Source: Pseudarthrobacter siccitolerans | GTDB lineage: Bacteria > Actinomycetota > Actinomycetes > Actinomycetales > Micrococcaceae | Reading direction: 5' to 3' | Assembly: GCF_001046895.1 (NCBI RefSeq) | Contig: NZ_CAQI01000038.1 | Span: 1 to 64,000, forward strand | Length of the DNA: 64,000 nt | Shown here: one piece after another, positions 10,887-20,718 of the stretch | How the letters are laid out: every line of letters begins with the position of its first letter | Position numbering within the stretch: the first letter of the stretch is position 1 | Notes under the pieces: model-generated | What the model was told of the DNA's origin: nothing | Database searches by the model: none | What the model saw: only the letters and a program-made list of their open reading frames with translations | Program-made: the position numbers and the translations under genes

Positions 10887-13010
10887 ATGCCGCCCACGTC
10901 CCAGGTTCTTGCCGGGCGACACGTACGGGTCGGGCCACCCAAAGGGGAACGTATTCCCCATCGGCGCGATATCCAAGGTCTTAGGACTGTTGCTGTTGGC
11001 TTAGTTATCGTCTATCACATTTGGCCGTCCGTACTTCCGGGTGGCTTTGTCGGGGTGGACGTCTTCTTTGTCATTTCCGGATTCCTCATTGTGGGTTCCC
11101 TGGTCCGGGAGATCTCGGCGAAGGGAACGCTGAATCTTCTTTCATTTTATGAAAGAAGGATTTGGCGATTACTGCCGGCGGCCACACTCGTGCTGATTTC
11201 CATTGTCCTGGCTACTGTAGTCCTGCTCCCGCAGAGCAGGTGGCAATCCATCAGCATCGATGTGATCATGTCGGGGCTGCAGATCCAGAACTGGAATCAG
11301 GCGTTCAGCGCCAACAGCTACGCGCAGGCAACGGCTTTGGTCTCCCCAGTGCAGCACTACTGGTCGCTGGCTGTTGAGGAGCAGTTCTATATCCTCATAC
11401 CGCTGTTGCTTCTTGGGGGAGCGGCGCTGGCTCGAAACGCGCATCTGAACGCAACTACCGTTTCCATTTGGGTTGTTGCTTTGATCACTGCGGCATCATT
11501 TGGCCACAGCGTCCTGTTTTCCTCTTCCCACCCCGAAATTGCTTATTTCGCTACCACCACCCGGATCTGGGAGCTTGGCGTAGGTGGGTTGGCCGCGCTG
11601 CTGCTGCGTGACCGCGGCCCGCTGCAACCTAAATTTTGGGCTCTCGCAGGTTGGTTTGGGCTGGCGGGTGTGGCTTGCTCGGCCTTCAGTTTCTCGACCT
11701 CGTTGGCCTTTCCCGGCTACGCGGCGTTACTCCCCGTGGTGGCCACGCTGCTGATCCTTGCCTCGGGTTCGCGGGTGGGCGACGTACCGGGTTCGTTCTC
11801 AGTGACGTCCCTTCTTAGTTTGCGCCCCATCACGTTCGTGGGCGATATTTCCTACTCTTTGTATTTGTGGCACTGGCCTATTGGGGTCTTTTACGTCTTC
11901 TTCCTTGGACGTGAACCAGGCATCATACATGGAACTGTCATAGCGGGTTTGAGCGTGGCACTTGCCGTTCCTTCCTACTTTCTTGTCGAACAACGATTCA
12001 GGCATGGGTACAAGCACCTTCCGGCAGGACTGGCCCAGGTCAAGACATCCAGCCGCGTTCCCGTTGGTTCGTTTCTGGCCGCTTTAGGCGTTGTGATAGC
12101 AACTACCGGTTCCGCATTGGCCCCCTGGGGCATCGTTGAAGCTAAATCCCAGGAGCTACAGAGTCTGCTGAATACCCGCGAATATCCGGGGGCCTTGGCC
12201 TTTGATCCCGGACGTGCCGTTCCTGTCCCTGCTGGTTTGCCCATCCAACCGGATCCTTCAGTAGCGTTGAAAGACGTGCCGCTGACAGGCGCAGGTCAGT
12301 GCGGTGTCTATGATCCGGCCAGCATGGGTGTTGACCAGTGCGTGTATGGCGTCGAAAACCCGACGAAAAGCATGGTGCTAGTCGGGGATTCCCATGCAGC
12401 CCAATTTGTCGATCCGCTGGTGCTTGCAGGAGCCCCTGCCGGATGGGAAGTGCGGGCGATGGTCCGGAACGGGTGTCCCTTTACGTCCACGCCGCCTGCG
12501 GACGCAACGACCGTGTACCACAACTGCTCCAACCAGAATCAGGTATCGCTGCAAAGGATTCTGGCTCTTCGGCCTGATTTGGTTGTGGTATCCGGGATGC
12601 GGCCTGAAGGCTATGAGCATGCGTTGCACTGGCGCTGGGATTCGCCGGAGTCATTAGTGAACGGCTACGTGGATCTGCTCAGGCCCCTGCGGGCTGCCGG
12701 GCTTCGTGTGGCGGTTGTTCTCGACAATCCCTATCCGCGGTTCTCCGCCCCGGACTGTGTCCAGCTAAAGGGCCGGGACTCCGCGGAATGCCAGGTGACC
12801 AGGCCCCGCGAGGATATGAGCGACGATCCTTTGAGGCGGGCAGCGGACCAGGTCAATGGGGTGGAGGTCCTGGATCTGAGCGAATACGTGTGCCGGGGGA
12901 GGACCTGTCCTGCGGTGATCGGCAATGTGCTTGTGTATCGCGACAACCACCTGACCAATACTTTCGCCAAATCTTTGGCGCCCGTCCTGGCAAGAAGGCT
13001 GGATCTCTAG
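10887..13010 (+). CDS. Acyltransferase-3 / SGNH fusion, O-acetyltransferase (OafA-like)
   Basis: A 707-residue protein. The N-terminal integral membrane acyltransferase-3 domain (about 25-400, some ten helices) carries the family RDIQGLRTVAV segment with His44 and GGFVGVDVFFVISGFLI. The C-terminal extracytoplasmic SGNH hydrolase-like domain (about 440-707) has the nucleophile motif GDSH with Ser502, and Asp686 and His688 in RDNH. In this class the membrane domain passes acetyl groups across the membrane and the SGNH domain places them on a glycan. Start ATG with GAGAG upstream. It follows wzt by 53 nt and probably belongs to the same rightward operon. It could O-acetylate the exported polysaccharide or peptidoglycan; the acceptor is unknown. 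Confidence 0.92.
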   Translation: MPPTSQVLAGRHVRVGPPKGERIPHRRDIQGLRTVAVGLVIVYHIWPSVLPGGFVGVDVFFVISGFLIVGSLVREISAKGTLNLLSFYERRIWRLLPAATLVLISIVLATVVLLPQSRWQSISIDVIMSGLQIQNWNQAFSANSYAQATALVSPVQHYWSLAVEEQFYILIPLLLLGGAALARNAHLNATTVSIWVVALITAASFGHSVLFSSSHPEIAYFATTTRIWELGVGGLAALLLRDRGPLQPKFWALAGWFGLAGVACSAFSFSTSLAFPGYAALLPVVATLLILASGSRVGDVPGSFSVTSLLSLRPITFVGDISYSLYLWHWPIGVFYVFFLGREPGIIHGTVIAGLSVALAVPSYFLVEQRFRHGYKHLPAGLAQVKTSSRVPVGSFLAALGVVIATTGSALAPWGIVEAKSQELQSLLNTREYPGALAFDPGRAVPVPAGLPIQPDPSVALKDVPLTGAGQCGVYDPASMGVDQCVYGVENPTKSMVLVGDSHAAQFVDPLVLAGAPAGWEVRAMVRNGCPFTSTPPADATTVYHNCSNQNQVSLQRILALRPDLVVVSGMRPEGYEHALHWRWDSPESLVNGYVDLLRPLRAAGLRVAVVLDNPYPRFSAPDCVQLKGRDSAECQVTRPREDMSDDPLRRAADQVNGVEVLDLSEYVCRGRTCPAVIGNVLVYRDNHLTNTFAKSLAPVLARRLDL

Positions 13011-13138
13011 ACAAGGACCCTTCTTAGGGGCGCGCAAACAATCAGCGTTCACACTCCTGAGCAGCGTTACCTGACGTCATGGGAAATGAATCCGCCAGGG
13101 ATTTGTACCTCATCACACGTGCGTGCGCGAGCCTAGCC

Positions 13139-15136
13139 TTATTGGCAGGCTGTGACTTCGAATAGCTTCGCATCACCCTGGCGGGCCAAAAGACTAAAGC
13201 CTGGTGTGTTATCCGGAATCTGAAGTCCGGCGAACCCATGATTGCCGCCGTGGACCTCTCGAGTGCCAAAGTCCAGTACGTAGCGCACGTTGTCCTCCCG
13301 GGCAGCGTCACAGACTGCTGGATCGTCGCCTGCATCCCTGAGTTTGTCGTTCAGGAGTTCGACCTCTTTTGTGTACGTCGTCAGCGTATGCTTCGAAGTT
13401 GTGTTGCGGTCCGCCAGGGCGAAGGCCATGGCTCCGCCGGTCCAGGGGTTAACAGCAATGGTCGCATCGTGCGGGACGATCTTATCCAGTTCCTCGATCA
13501 GGGCCATCTCGTCTGAACTGACCAGTGGCGAATCAGGGGTCGTGGAATAGTTGGCCCTCGCTGAAGCTATGGAGGCCCGCAGCGGCAACGTCTGGGCTAC
13601 AAGGAGCACACCTAGTAAGGCCAATGGGACAACGACAGGAACCATGACCCGGGACACTGTAAGCCGTTCCGGGAGGAAAGCCAGCGAGGCGCTGCGTTCC
13701 TGCCATAGATGCTGCAGCTTTCCTGCCAACCAGCCTGCGCCGGCGGCGGCTAACGGCACAGCGGCAACGGGAAGCAGTGCCGCCAGGCGGTAACTGTCGT
13801 TGTACCAGACCCCTGTGAGCGTGTCGCGCATCCAGCCGACAGGTCCTGCGGAGACCACAACAAAAAGTGCAGCCACTACTCCAAAAGAGCCAAGCAGCCA
13901 GATGCGCTGATGGCGACGAAGCAAGACCACAACTCCTGCAATCAGCAGGATACTGACTGCAAATGCCGGAGGCCGCTGCATCGCAGAGTTGGTGATGATT
14001 TCACCAATTGCCTGGCCAGGCGTCTGGAACGGAAGCCACGTAGCTGCGGCCGCGGGCGGCCTGATGTAGTTCCACATCACTGCGATGACGCCAAGGATGG
14101 CCAGTAAACCGACTCCCATGAAGACTGTCCGCCCATGGCCGTGCCCGTTACGGTACCTCAACAGGAGGAAACGGATGAAGGAAACCAGGAGAATGGGGAT
14201 TGACAGGGCCAACAGGGACATTAGCCCGTTCGGGTGGGCAATGGCTGTGCCGATGGCCGCTGCCGGGGCGAGCAAGTAGCGTGCCAGGCCGGGCTCTCCA
14301 GTCCTGTCGCTGATGCCGAAGAATATGGCAACGCAGGCGAGAGCTGCGGGCAGCATGCTGATTGCAAGGAAATTCGGATACAGCACGCCAAAATCGAGTA
14401 GGAGCAATGGAAACGAGCCGAAACCGGCCGCGAGCACTCCCGCCGCGCTGATCGCGTAAGTATTGGGGCCAACGGCTGTCCTCGTCAGGAACATGCAGCC
14501 AGCGGTCCACACAGTCGCGGCGACGCAGAGGTTGAGCACGTTGACGGCAACGCTGATGGGTGAGCCCGTCAGCTGGACAAGCAGCGAGGCCAATCCGTGC
14601 CAGGCGGCCGGATAGAAGTATGGCGGGCTATCACCGGTGGTCATGCCTGAAAGGGTCAGTGACGAAGCATTACCTGTATCCAGAATGTAGCGGATCGCGT
14701 TCAGGTGGAATACGTTGTCAAAGGTTTGGGAGATGTTATCCGGGCGGTCGAACGCTTTATACAGCTGGAACGCTATCGCTGCTGAACCGGCGAGAAAACC
14801 TATGGTGACGACGATGTTGGCCCTGGAGGGCTTTCGGAACTGCCGCGGCAGTGACGGGGCGTCCGTCTGGACCCCCTTGCGCTGGAGCAGGAGACGCGCG
14901 CCCAAAAAAGCCAACGACACAATCAGCGTCACTACGCTGACCGGGAGCAAACTCCAGGCGACTCCGACGAACGGGGCAAGGATGGCTGTGACGGCTACAA
15001 GGGTGATGGACAGCAGCGGGGCAACTGCCAGATACCAGGGCCGCCGAACCCCCAGCGCAGCAACCACAAGCGCTCCGGGGACGAACAACAATCCGAGGCA
15101 TGCAAATATCGCAGGCGCGGTTGAAAACCAACTCAT
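13139..15136 (-). CDS. Polytopic membrane protein, DUF6541-like (GT-C-like topology)
   Basis: A 665-residue protein with about 12-14 hydrophobic helices from residue 7 to about 520, then a soluble C-terminal domain of about 140 residues. The N-terminus (LGLLFVPGALVVAAL), the early loop after helix 4 and the segment GDSPPYFYPAAWHGLASLL fit the DUF6541 family, found in actinobacterial surface-polysaccharide loci. The layout of many helices followed by an extracytoplasmic domain is like GT-C transferases that use polyprenyl-phosphate sugars, but I see no defining acidic GT-C motif beyond scattered Asp/Glu in the first loop. The gene is co-directional with and downstream of rmlA (53-nt gap) and converges with the acyltransferase gene. 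Likely role in glycan assembly; the reaction is not assigned. Confidence 0.75.
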   Translation of the reverse strand: MSWFSTAPAIFACLGLLFVPGALVVAALGVRRPWYLAVAPLLSITLVAVTAILAPFVGVAWSLLPVSVVTLIVSLAFLGARLLLQRKGVQTDAPSLPRQFRKPSRANIVVTIGFLAGSAAIAFQLYKAFDRPDNISQTFDNVFHLNAIRYILDTGNASSLTLSGMTTGDSPPYFYPAAWHGLASLLVQLTGSPISVAVNVLNLCVAATVWTAGCMFLTRTAVGPNTYAISAAGVLAAGFGSFPLLLLDFGVLYPNFLAISMLPAALACVAIFFGISDRTGEPGLARYLLAPAAAIGTAIAHPNGLMSLLALSIPILLVSFIRFLLLRYRNGHGHGRTVFMGVGLLAILGVIAVMWNYIRPPAAAATWLPFQTPGQAIGEIITNSAMQRPPAFAVSILLIAGVVVLLRRHQRIWLLGSFGVVAALFVVVSAGPVGWMRDTLTGVWYNDSYRLAALLPVAAVPLAAAGAGWLAGKLQHLWQERSASLAFLPERLTVSRVMVPVVVPLALLGVLLVAQTLPLRASIASARANYSTTPDSPLVSSDEMALIEELDKIVPHDATIAVNPWTGGAMAFALADRNTTSKHTLTTYTKEVELLNDKLRDAGDDPAVCDAAREDNVRYVLDFGTREVHGGNHGFAGLQIPDNTPGFSLLARQGDAKLFEVTACQ

Positions 15137-15189
15137 TGTGAGGCTCCACTCGAAGAAAACGACGGCGGTCGAGCCGTCGGCTGAGGAAT

Positions 15190-16053
15190 TTAGTTCTCCA
15201 AGAGGCCCAAAAGGTAGCTGCCGTAACCGCTCTTGACCAGCGGCTCGGCGCGGTCGCGGAGCTCTTCGTCCGTCAGGAACCCTTGACGCCAGGCAATTTC
15301 CTCCGGTGCCCCAATCTTCAGTCCCTGCCGGTTTTCCACCGTCCGGATAAAGTTGGACGCGTCGCTCAAGTCATTGAAAGTACCGGTGTCCAGCCAGGCT
15401 GTACCGCGGGGCAGGATCTCCACCTGCAGATCTCCGCGTTCCAGGTAGGCCCTGTTGACATCTGTAATTTCAAGTTCACCTCGAGGCGACGGCTTGAGGT
15501 TCCGGGCTATTTCAACAACGTCATTGTCGTAGAAATACAGGCCCGGCACCGCATAGTGGCTTTTCGGCTTCTCGGGCTTTTCCTCAAGCGAAAGTGCCTT
15601 GCCTTCATCGTCGAACTCCACAACGCCATAAGCTTTCGGGTCGTTGACCCAATAGCCGAAGACCGCCCCGCCCTTGATGTCAGCGTGCCTCCGCAGCTGC
15701 GTGCCCATACCTTGGCCATAAAAAATGTTATCGCCCAGTACAAGCGCAACGGTTTCGTCGCCAATATGGTCAGCACCAAGGATGAACGCCTGGGCAAGTC
15801 CGTCGGGAGACGGCTGCTGCACGTAGGTCAGGTTGATTCCGAACTGGGAACCATCGCCCAAAAGCCGCTGGAACTGGTCAGCGTCGTGAGGTGTAGTGAT
15901 GATCAAGATGTCGCGAATGCCGGCGAGAATCAGCGTGGAAAGCGGGTAGTAGATCATCGGCTTGTCGTAAACAGGGACGAGCTGCTTGCTGATGCCAAGA
16001 GTGATCGGGTGCAGCCGGGACCCAGTTCCGCCGGCCAGAATAATTCCACGCAT
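15190..16053 (-). CDS. rmlA: Glucose-1-phosphate thymidylyltransferase (RmlA)
   Basis: A 287-residue nucleotidyltransferase making dTDP-glucose from glucose 1-phosphate and dTTP, the first step to dTDP-L-rhamnose. The N-terminal signature GGTGSRL (8-14), KPM (31-33), the metal-site aspartate in [12 protein letters not shown] (Asp108), and [20 protein letters not shown] are all present. I chose the ATG at 16053 because AAGGA lies upstream and the protein then begins MRGIILAGG like all RmlA enzymes; the open frame runs further upstream to 16407 only as an unsupported extension. The gene is divergent from the second acyltransferase (81 nt between starts) and feeds the RmlB and RmlCD enzymes encoded about 6.5 kb to the right. 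Confidence 0.97.
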   Translation of the reverse strand: MRGIILAGGTGSRLHPITLGISKQLVPVYDKPMIYYPLSTLILAGIRDILIITTPHDADQFQRLLGDGSQFGINLTYVQQPSPDGLAQAFILGADHIGDETVALVLGDNIFYGQGMGTQLRRHADIKGGAVFGYWVNDPKAYGVVEFDDEGKALSLEEKPEKPKSHYAVPGLYFYDNDVVEIARNLKPSPRGELEITDVNRAYLERGDLQVEILPRGTAWLDTGTFNDLSDASNFIRTVENRQGLKIGAPEEIAWRQGFLTDEELRDRAEPLVKSGYGSYLLGLLEN

Positions 16054-16134
16054 GTCACCATCCTTCCGTACCAGAGGCCGGGACGCCAAACCCTGTAGAA
16101 TGGATCGTCTGGCCGACACAAAGGAAGCAAAGGT

Positions 16135-17217
16135 TTGAGCAATCTGACTCTGAAGCGCGCGGCGGTTCCGGTTCCCCAGATAGGACGGGCACTCGATCCC
16201 AGGGCCAATAGCCTCAATCTTATCCGTTTGGTTCTCGCTTTCTCTGTTTTGTTCGCGCACAGCTGGCATATAGTGGGCGCCGGCAACGGCCCGGACTTTA
16301 AGGGCGAAAATCTGGGTGGCTGGGCAGTAGCAGGTTTCTTTGGAATCAGTGGCTACCTCATCACGGCAAGCAGGTTTAGCAATCGAATAGGCTCCTACTT
16401 GGTTCATCGAGCGGCACGGATTTTCCCGGCGTTCATTGTGTGCCTTGTCGTAATGGCCTTTGTGTTTGCTCCCGTTGCCTACATCGTCCAGCGGGGCAGC
16501 CTTGATGGATTTATGTCCACTCCCACAACACCCCTGAATTCAATCTTCGCCAATCTGTCGTTGCGCATAGTTAGCTACGACATTGCCGGGACTCCCGCAG
16601 GGGTTCCCTATCCCGGAGCCTGGAACGGATCGTTGTGGACGCTGTACTTCGAGTTTATGTGCTATCTGCTTGTGGGATTCCTTGGGTTCCTGCCGATATT
16701 CAGGAAGTCTCCCTGGCCAATCATCGGGGCTTTTGTACTTAGCGTCTTACTCTGGGCGAATGTGGAAATCCCGACGCCCTTTATGCAGTCCAACGCGGAC
16801 TTTAAACTGGCAGCCAGATTGATTCCCTATTTCCTGGGAGGTGCTGTGGTTCAAGTGCTGAGTTCACGTCTAGGCATTCATAGAGTGGCGGGTGCTATGG
16901 CTGTAGCGATCGCGGGGGCACTGATTCTCTGGGTCCCCGGATTTGGTGGGCAGCTGGCAGCACCATTTATCGCTTACTCACTGCTTTGGATTTCCACTTG
17001 GCTGCCTCAGCCAGCCATAGTCTCGAAGCACGACATCTCCTATGGGGCCTATATCTACGCTTTCCCGGTCCAGCAACTATTAGCGGTTTTCGGTGCCCAT
17101 CATTGGGGAGTGTGGTGGTTCACCCTTGCAGCGACCGTCTGCACGGTGCCTTTGGCCGCCGCAAGCTGGCGTTTGATCGAAAGACCCGTGATGCGCAGGG
17201 CGAAGAAGAGCGTCTAA
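16135..17217 (+). CDS. Acyltransferase-3 family membrane protein
   Basis: A 360-residue acyltransferase-3 protein without an SGNH domain. It has about ten membrane helices, the conserved N-terminal region [22 protein letters not shown] with its histidine, [15 protein letters not shown], and the C-terminal arginine-containing ERPVMRR ending. Such proteins move acetyl or succinyl groups to sugars. The TTG at 16135 is preceded by AAGGAAG and AAAGG and is the likeliest start. It is the only rightward gene between two leftward groups, so it is probably a single transcript, convergent with the next GT2 gene. The acceptor sugar is unknown. Confidence 0.88.
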   Translation: MSNLTLKRAAVPVPQIGRALDPRANSLNLIRLVLAFSVLFAHSWHIVGAGNGPDFKGENLGGWAVAGFFGISGYLITASRFSNRIGSYLVHRAARIFPAFIVCLVVMAFVFAPVAYIVQRGSLDGFMSTPTTPLNSIFANLSLRIVSYDIAGTPAGVPYPGAWNGSLWTLYFEFMCYLLVGFLGFLPIFRKSPWPIIGAFVLSVLLWANVEIPTPFMQSNADFKLAARLIPYFLGGAVVQVLSSRLGIHRVAGAMAVAIAGALILWVPGFGGQLAAPFIAYSLLWISTWLPQPAIVSKHDISYGAYIYAFPVQQLLAVFGAHHWGVWWFTLAATVCTVPLAAASWRLIERPVMRRAKKSV

Positions 17218-17353
17218 AGGTCCGGTCAGGAATGCCAAGGGAGCGGCGACCGGCAGATGCCGTTAGCCCTACCAGCCACCCTGTCGGGCTTCCTTGGTGG
17301 CAGTCCGGCTTTTGGAAGAACTGCGGTAATTTATGCCAAGTGCTGCGCCGCAC

Positions 17354-18253
17354 CTAGCGGGTTCGTCGTGGCCCGGCCTTGCCGGCAACACCGGCGACGA
17401 TCCCGGCTGCAGCCGCGGACAGGCGTTCCAAGCGGCCGGGCGCCAATAGCGTCACGATTGCCAGGTGCCGGTAGTCAGCCAGAAATCCTTTCAGCGCCCA
17501 CCCGGGGTGCCCACGCCAGTACTTGCGGGCTAGCAGGATCCGGTTCCTGAACAAATAGTAGTACCGCCATGTCGCAGCGGTTCGCACTCTCACGGGGACG
17601 CCGCGGAACGAGACGTCAGCACCCAACAGCCTCGCCCTGGTCATGGTTCCCAGCGTGTGATTAAGCGCGGCATTGGGTGCAATAACCGTCTTGAACCCTG
17701 CTGATTCGCACCGCAGGAAGAACTCAGTGTCTACGCCGTCAATGAAAAGCTCGGTTTGGAATGCCCCAATCTCTTCAATCACTGACACCGGCACCAGGAG
17801 GCCCGACTGAATGGGCTCACCCCCCAAAGGCACGCCGTTCTTGTGACCGGCGCGGCGGGTGGGCAGGCCTCGGATGGAAGCCGGAGCGATCAGGCCAGCC
17901 CTTACTCCTGCCTTTTCGGCAGAAACAGCGGCTTCTTCAAGCGCCGCGACATAACCCTCATCAAGGAGGCTGTCCTGATCCATGGTCAGGATGAACTTTG
18001 GTCGTTCCGGTAAGCCGCGCGCGAGCTCAATTCCCGCATTCAATGCCGCAGCGATACCGGAGTTGCGGGGGAGCCTCTCGACCGTGCAGCCCAGGTCCCG
18101 CAGGCCCTGCAGGATCTGCTGCGGATTCTGAGGACTTCCATCATCGACAATGACCACGTGCTTGACTTGGGAAAGCAGGGCTGAAGCGTTGTCGAGAATA
18201 CGTTCATCAGGGTTAAAAACGCTGACAATCGCTGCGGTTGCGGTGGATTTCAT
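17354..18253 (-). CDS. Glycosyltransferase family 2, rhamnosyltransferase-like
   Basis: A 299-residue GT-A enzyme. VIVDDGS (34-40) binds the nucleotide, TMDQDSLL (90-97) contains the metal-binding acidic motif, and LFIDGVDTEFFLRCESAGFK holds the predicted catalytic acidic residues. The last feature and the overall length fit the rhamnosyltransferase subgroup, consistent with the dTDP-rhamnose genes nearby. ATG start with AAAGG upstream. It is the last gene of the leftward operon, 11 nt after the epimerase gene. Donor and acceptor are inferred only from context. Confidence 0.88.
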   Translation of the reverse strand: MKSTATAAIVSVFNPDERILDNASALLSQVKHVVIVDDGSPQNPQQILQGLRDLGCTVERLPRNSGIAAALNAGIELARGLPERPKFILTMDQDSLLDEGYVAALEEAAVSAEKAGVRAGLIAPASIRGLPTRRAGHKNGVPLGGEPIQSGLLVPVSVIEEIGAFQTELFIDGVDTEFFLRCESAGFKTVIAPNAALNHTLGTMTRARLLGADVSFRGVPVRVRTAATWRYYYLFRNRILLARKYWRGHPGWALKGFLADYRHLAIVTLLAPGRLERLSAAAAGIVAGVAGKAGPRRTR

Positions 18254-18264
18254 GCCTTTGAGGG

Positions 18265-19359
18265 TCAGGCAGGCTTGACGTCTGGCTGGGCGTCAATCCA
18301 GTTCGCCAGCCGTTCAATGCCCTGTGCCAGATTATATTTGGGAGACCATCCCAGTACTTTTTCAGCGGCGGTAATGTCGGCCCACGCGTGGCGGACGTCA
18401 CCTTGCCTGTACTGGCCGGTGACGTGGGCTTCCGGTGCATTGTAGTGCTGGGCGATGAGCTTGGCGGCTGTACCGATTGTCTGGAACTCGCCAGAGCCGA
18501 TATCCATCGGCTCCCCTTGAACACTGGGGGAGACAGCGCCCGCGACGATGGCGGAGGCAACGTCGTCGATGAGGATGAAGTCACGGCGGACTTCGCCGTC
18601 TTCATACAGTGGAATCGATTTGCCGCCCATGGCCATTCGACAGAACAGACTCATGATGCCGGTGTATGGGTTGATGAGCGATTGGCCGGGTCCATAAACA
18701 TTCTGGAGGCGAAGGATGACTGTTTCGACGCCATAGGATTTGGCCCATGTTTGAAGTACGTGCTCTTGGGCCAGCTTGGTTGCACCGTAAACGCTGACTG
18801 GTGCCGGGAAGACTTCCGATGCCTTCATGGCGACGGGGGAGGCGCCGGGAAAATCCCACTGGGCCTTGTCGAGTGTTTCGCTCGTTCGCTGGCCAGGGTA
18901 AAAGGTGCGTCCGTCTGAGTCGGTCCAGGCGCCTTCTCCATATACGGCACGGCTCGACGACAGCACGATGCGCCGCGGCAGCTTGCCATGTCGGTTAAGG
19001 CCATCCAGGAGCTGAGAGGTGCCGACGACGTTGACGTGCGTGTGTCGGGTGGACTCCTCCAGCGACTGACCTGTTCCGGTTTCCGCAGCGAGGTGGATGA
19101 CGACGTCGGGCGTCACGGTTTGCAGCACGGAGTCCCAAGTCTGCGCCTCAGTAACGTCAGCGACGATGAGCTCCGCCGCTGCGTTCAGCTGTGGTGGACG
19201 TTCTCCTGTTGCGTGTATTTGAGGGTGAAGGTTGTCCACGACCACCAGGCGGTCAAATTTGTTGGCCAATTCGTCGGAGATTGCGCAGCCGATGAATCCG
19301 GCGCCCCCGGTTACGAGAACAGTGCCACCAGGGCGGGCGGAAGTTGTAGTGGAAGTCAC
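18265..19359 (-). CDS. NAD-dependent nucleotide-sugar epimerase/dehydratase (extended SDR)
   Basis: A 364-residue extended short-chain dehydrogenase/reductase. The Rossmann motif GGAGFIG is at 18-24, the catalytic YGATK at 191-195 and the supporting serine lies in LSSSRAVYGEG (about 133-136). The region NVYGPGQSLINPYTGIMSLF and RRDFILIDD fit sugar-nucleotide epimerases of the GalE or dTDP-L-rhamnose 4-epimerase type. It probably converts a nucleotide sugar used by the adjacent transferases; a candidate reaction is 4-epimerisation of dTDP-L-rhamnose, but UDP-sugar 4-epimerisation cannot be excluded. It lies between two GT2 genes in the leftward operon (24-nt gap upstream, 11-nt downstream). 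Confidence 0.85.
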   Translation of the reverse strand: MTSTTTSARPGGTVLVTGGAGFIGCAISDELANKFDRLVVVDNLHPQIHATGERPPQLNAAAELIVADVTEAQTWDSVLQTVTPDVVIHLAAETGTGQSLEESTRHTHVNVVGTSQLLDGLNRHGKLPRRIVLSSSRAVYGEGAWTDSDGRTFYPGQRTSETLDKAQWDFPGASPVAMKASEVFPAPVSVYGATKLAQEHVLQTWAKSYGVETVILRLQNVYGPGQSLINPYTGIMSLFCRMAMGGKSIPLYEDGEVRRDFILIDDVASAIVAGAVSPSVQGEPMDIGSGEFQTIGTAAKLIAQHYNAPEAHVTGQYRQGDVRHAWADITAAEKVLGWSPKYNLAQGIERLANWIDAQPDVKPA

Positions 19360-19383
19360 GTGGGACCTTTCGTAGCGACGGCG

Positions 19384-20271
19384 TTACTTGCCGAAGGTGT
19401 GGCGGACCAGGGCCTTGACGGCGGCGGTATTTTTGCCGATGACGGCCTTGGGAAGCAGGGACGCCGCGTGGGCGCGGGATGTCAGCCTCAGCTGCGCTGC
19501 GCGGGCGGCCTTGTCCCAGCCAAGCTCACGTGCCTGCCCGGCTGCCACGGCGAAATACTCCCGCTCGCCGGCAAACCTGGATCCATCAACGAGTTTCGTG
19601 GAGGATGCGCTGTTCGAGTGCCGGCGGTATTGGAAGCACACGGTCGGCTCGATAAGCAGTTGATCACCGTTGTAGACCATGTCCATGATGAGGGCCAGGT
19701 CCTGGATAATGGGGAATCCGTCCCGAAACTGCACCTTGCGGATCTTGTCAGTACGGAAAGCGAGAGATGGCCAGTAGAGCCAGTCACCGTGCATCAGGTT
19801 GCTGGCGATCGCCTCACCGGACATGAGTTGCCGTCCGCCTCCGCTTGGTTTGATGAGTTTCTGCTTAACTGAGTCCACCAGCGTGACGATTACACGGCCG
19901 TCTTCGTCAATGACCTGCACCCCGGGCTGTATCAGGGCTGCGTCCGGATAGCGGGAGTGGGCGTCGAGGATCGTGGAGACGTAGTTGGGAAGAAGGACGT
20001 CGTCACAGCCGAGGATCACGAGCATTTCTTCTGTTGCCATGGAAACGCAGGTTCGGTAATTCTCCGTTATCCCCGCATTTTCTGGCTTGCGGACGTAACG
20101 GACACGTTCATCTTCGATGGCGGTGACAAAGTCCTGAACCTCGAGGCTGGGGTAGGCGTCGTCCACCACGGTGAGGAGCCAATCATCGCAGTCCTGCGAC
20201 AGCACACTCTTGACCGTTTCCTTCATATATTCCGGATCGCCCCAGTAGGGAATAAAAATATCCAACGGCAT
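19384..20271 (-). CDS. Glycosyltransferase family 2
   Basis: A 295-residue GT-A glycosyltransferase that starts directly with the fold (LDIFIPYWGDPEYMKETVKS). VVDDAY (35-40) and GCDDV (88-92) are the nucleotide- and metal-binding acidic motifs. The protein is soluble or membrane-associated, with no transmembrane helix. ATG start; the upstream DUF2304 stop lies 3 nt before it, so the two are tightly coupled in the leftward operon. It should add one sugar of the repeat unit; donor and linkage cannot be read from sequence. Confidence 0.88.
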   Translation of the reverse strand: MPLDIFIPYWGDPEYMKETVKSVLSQDCDDWLLTVVDDAYPSLEVQDFVTAIEDERVRYVRKPENAGITENYRTCVSMATEEMLVILGCDDVLLPNYVSTILDAHSRYPDAALIQPGVQVIDEDGRVIVTLVDSVKQKLIKPSGGGRQLMSGEAIASNLMHGDWLYWPSLAFRTDKIRKVQFRDGFPIIQDLALIMDMVYNGDQLLIEPTVCFQYRRHSNSASSTKLVDGSRFAGEREYFAVAAGQARELGWDKAARAAQLRLTSRAHAASLLPKAVIGKNTAAVKALVRHTFGK

Positions 20272-20274
20272 GTG

Positions 20275-20715
20275 TCAGTTCGAACCTTTATCTCGTACAT
20301 CGGGCTTGGCGGCAAGGGGTTGAGACTCTGGAGAAGTCGCCATCGATTGTGAAGGCAGGATGACGCCCTGGGCCTGCCGGTTGTTGAGGTCTTCCACCTG
20401 TACCCGCAGGATGGCCACCTCCTCGGCGAGGGTCCGTGTTTCATCTTCGACGACCGAGATTTCCCATGAAAGATGCAGGCACACGCCGAGCAACATCAGG
20501 ATGCTCATTGCGAAGAGAAGGTTCGATGGCAGTTGCACGCCGACGAATTCGGCAACAACATTGAGCATCCTCGGGAACGCTGCCAGGACAAGCGTGAGGA
20601 CGCCAACGATCAGCCAAAGGGCAGCGTATTTCTCCCGGAGTTTTTTCCGTCGGAGCATTTCAACGACCAGGCCAACAATCGCCAAGGCAAGCAGGAAGGC
20701 TGCGATATTACCCAT
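20275..20715 (-). CDS. DUF2304 membrane protein
   Basis: A 146-residue protein with three membrane helices (about 3-20, 31-49, 66-84), the family motif RRKKLREKYAALWLIVGVL between helices 1 and 2, and a C-terminal coiled-coil-like segment (about 88-115, EVAILRVQVEDLNNRQ). DUF2304 genes are usually found next to a polyprenyl-phosphate GT2 gene, as here: the upstream gene stops only 3 nt before. The pair probably makes a lipid-linked sugar donor, or the DUF2304 protein anchors or flips it. ATG start. Function not proven for the family as far as I know. Confidence 0.85.
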   Translation of the reverse strand: MGNIAAFLLALAIVGLVVEMLRRKKLREKYAALWLIVGVLTLVLAAFPRMLNVVAEFVGVQLPSNLLFAMSILMLLGVCLHLSWEISVVEDETRTLAEEVAILRVQVEDLNNRQAQGVILPSQSMATSPESQPLAAKPDVRDKGSN

Positions 20716-20718
20716 GCT

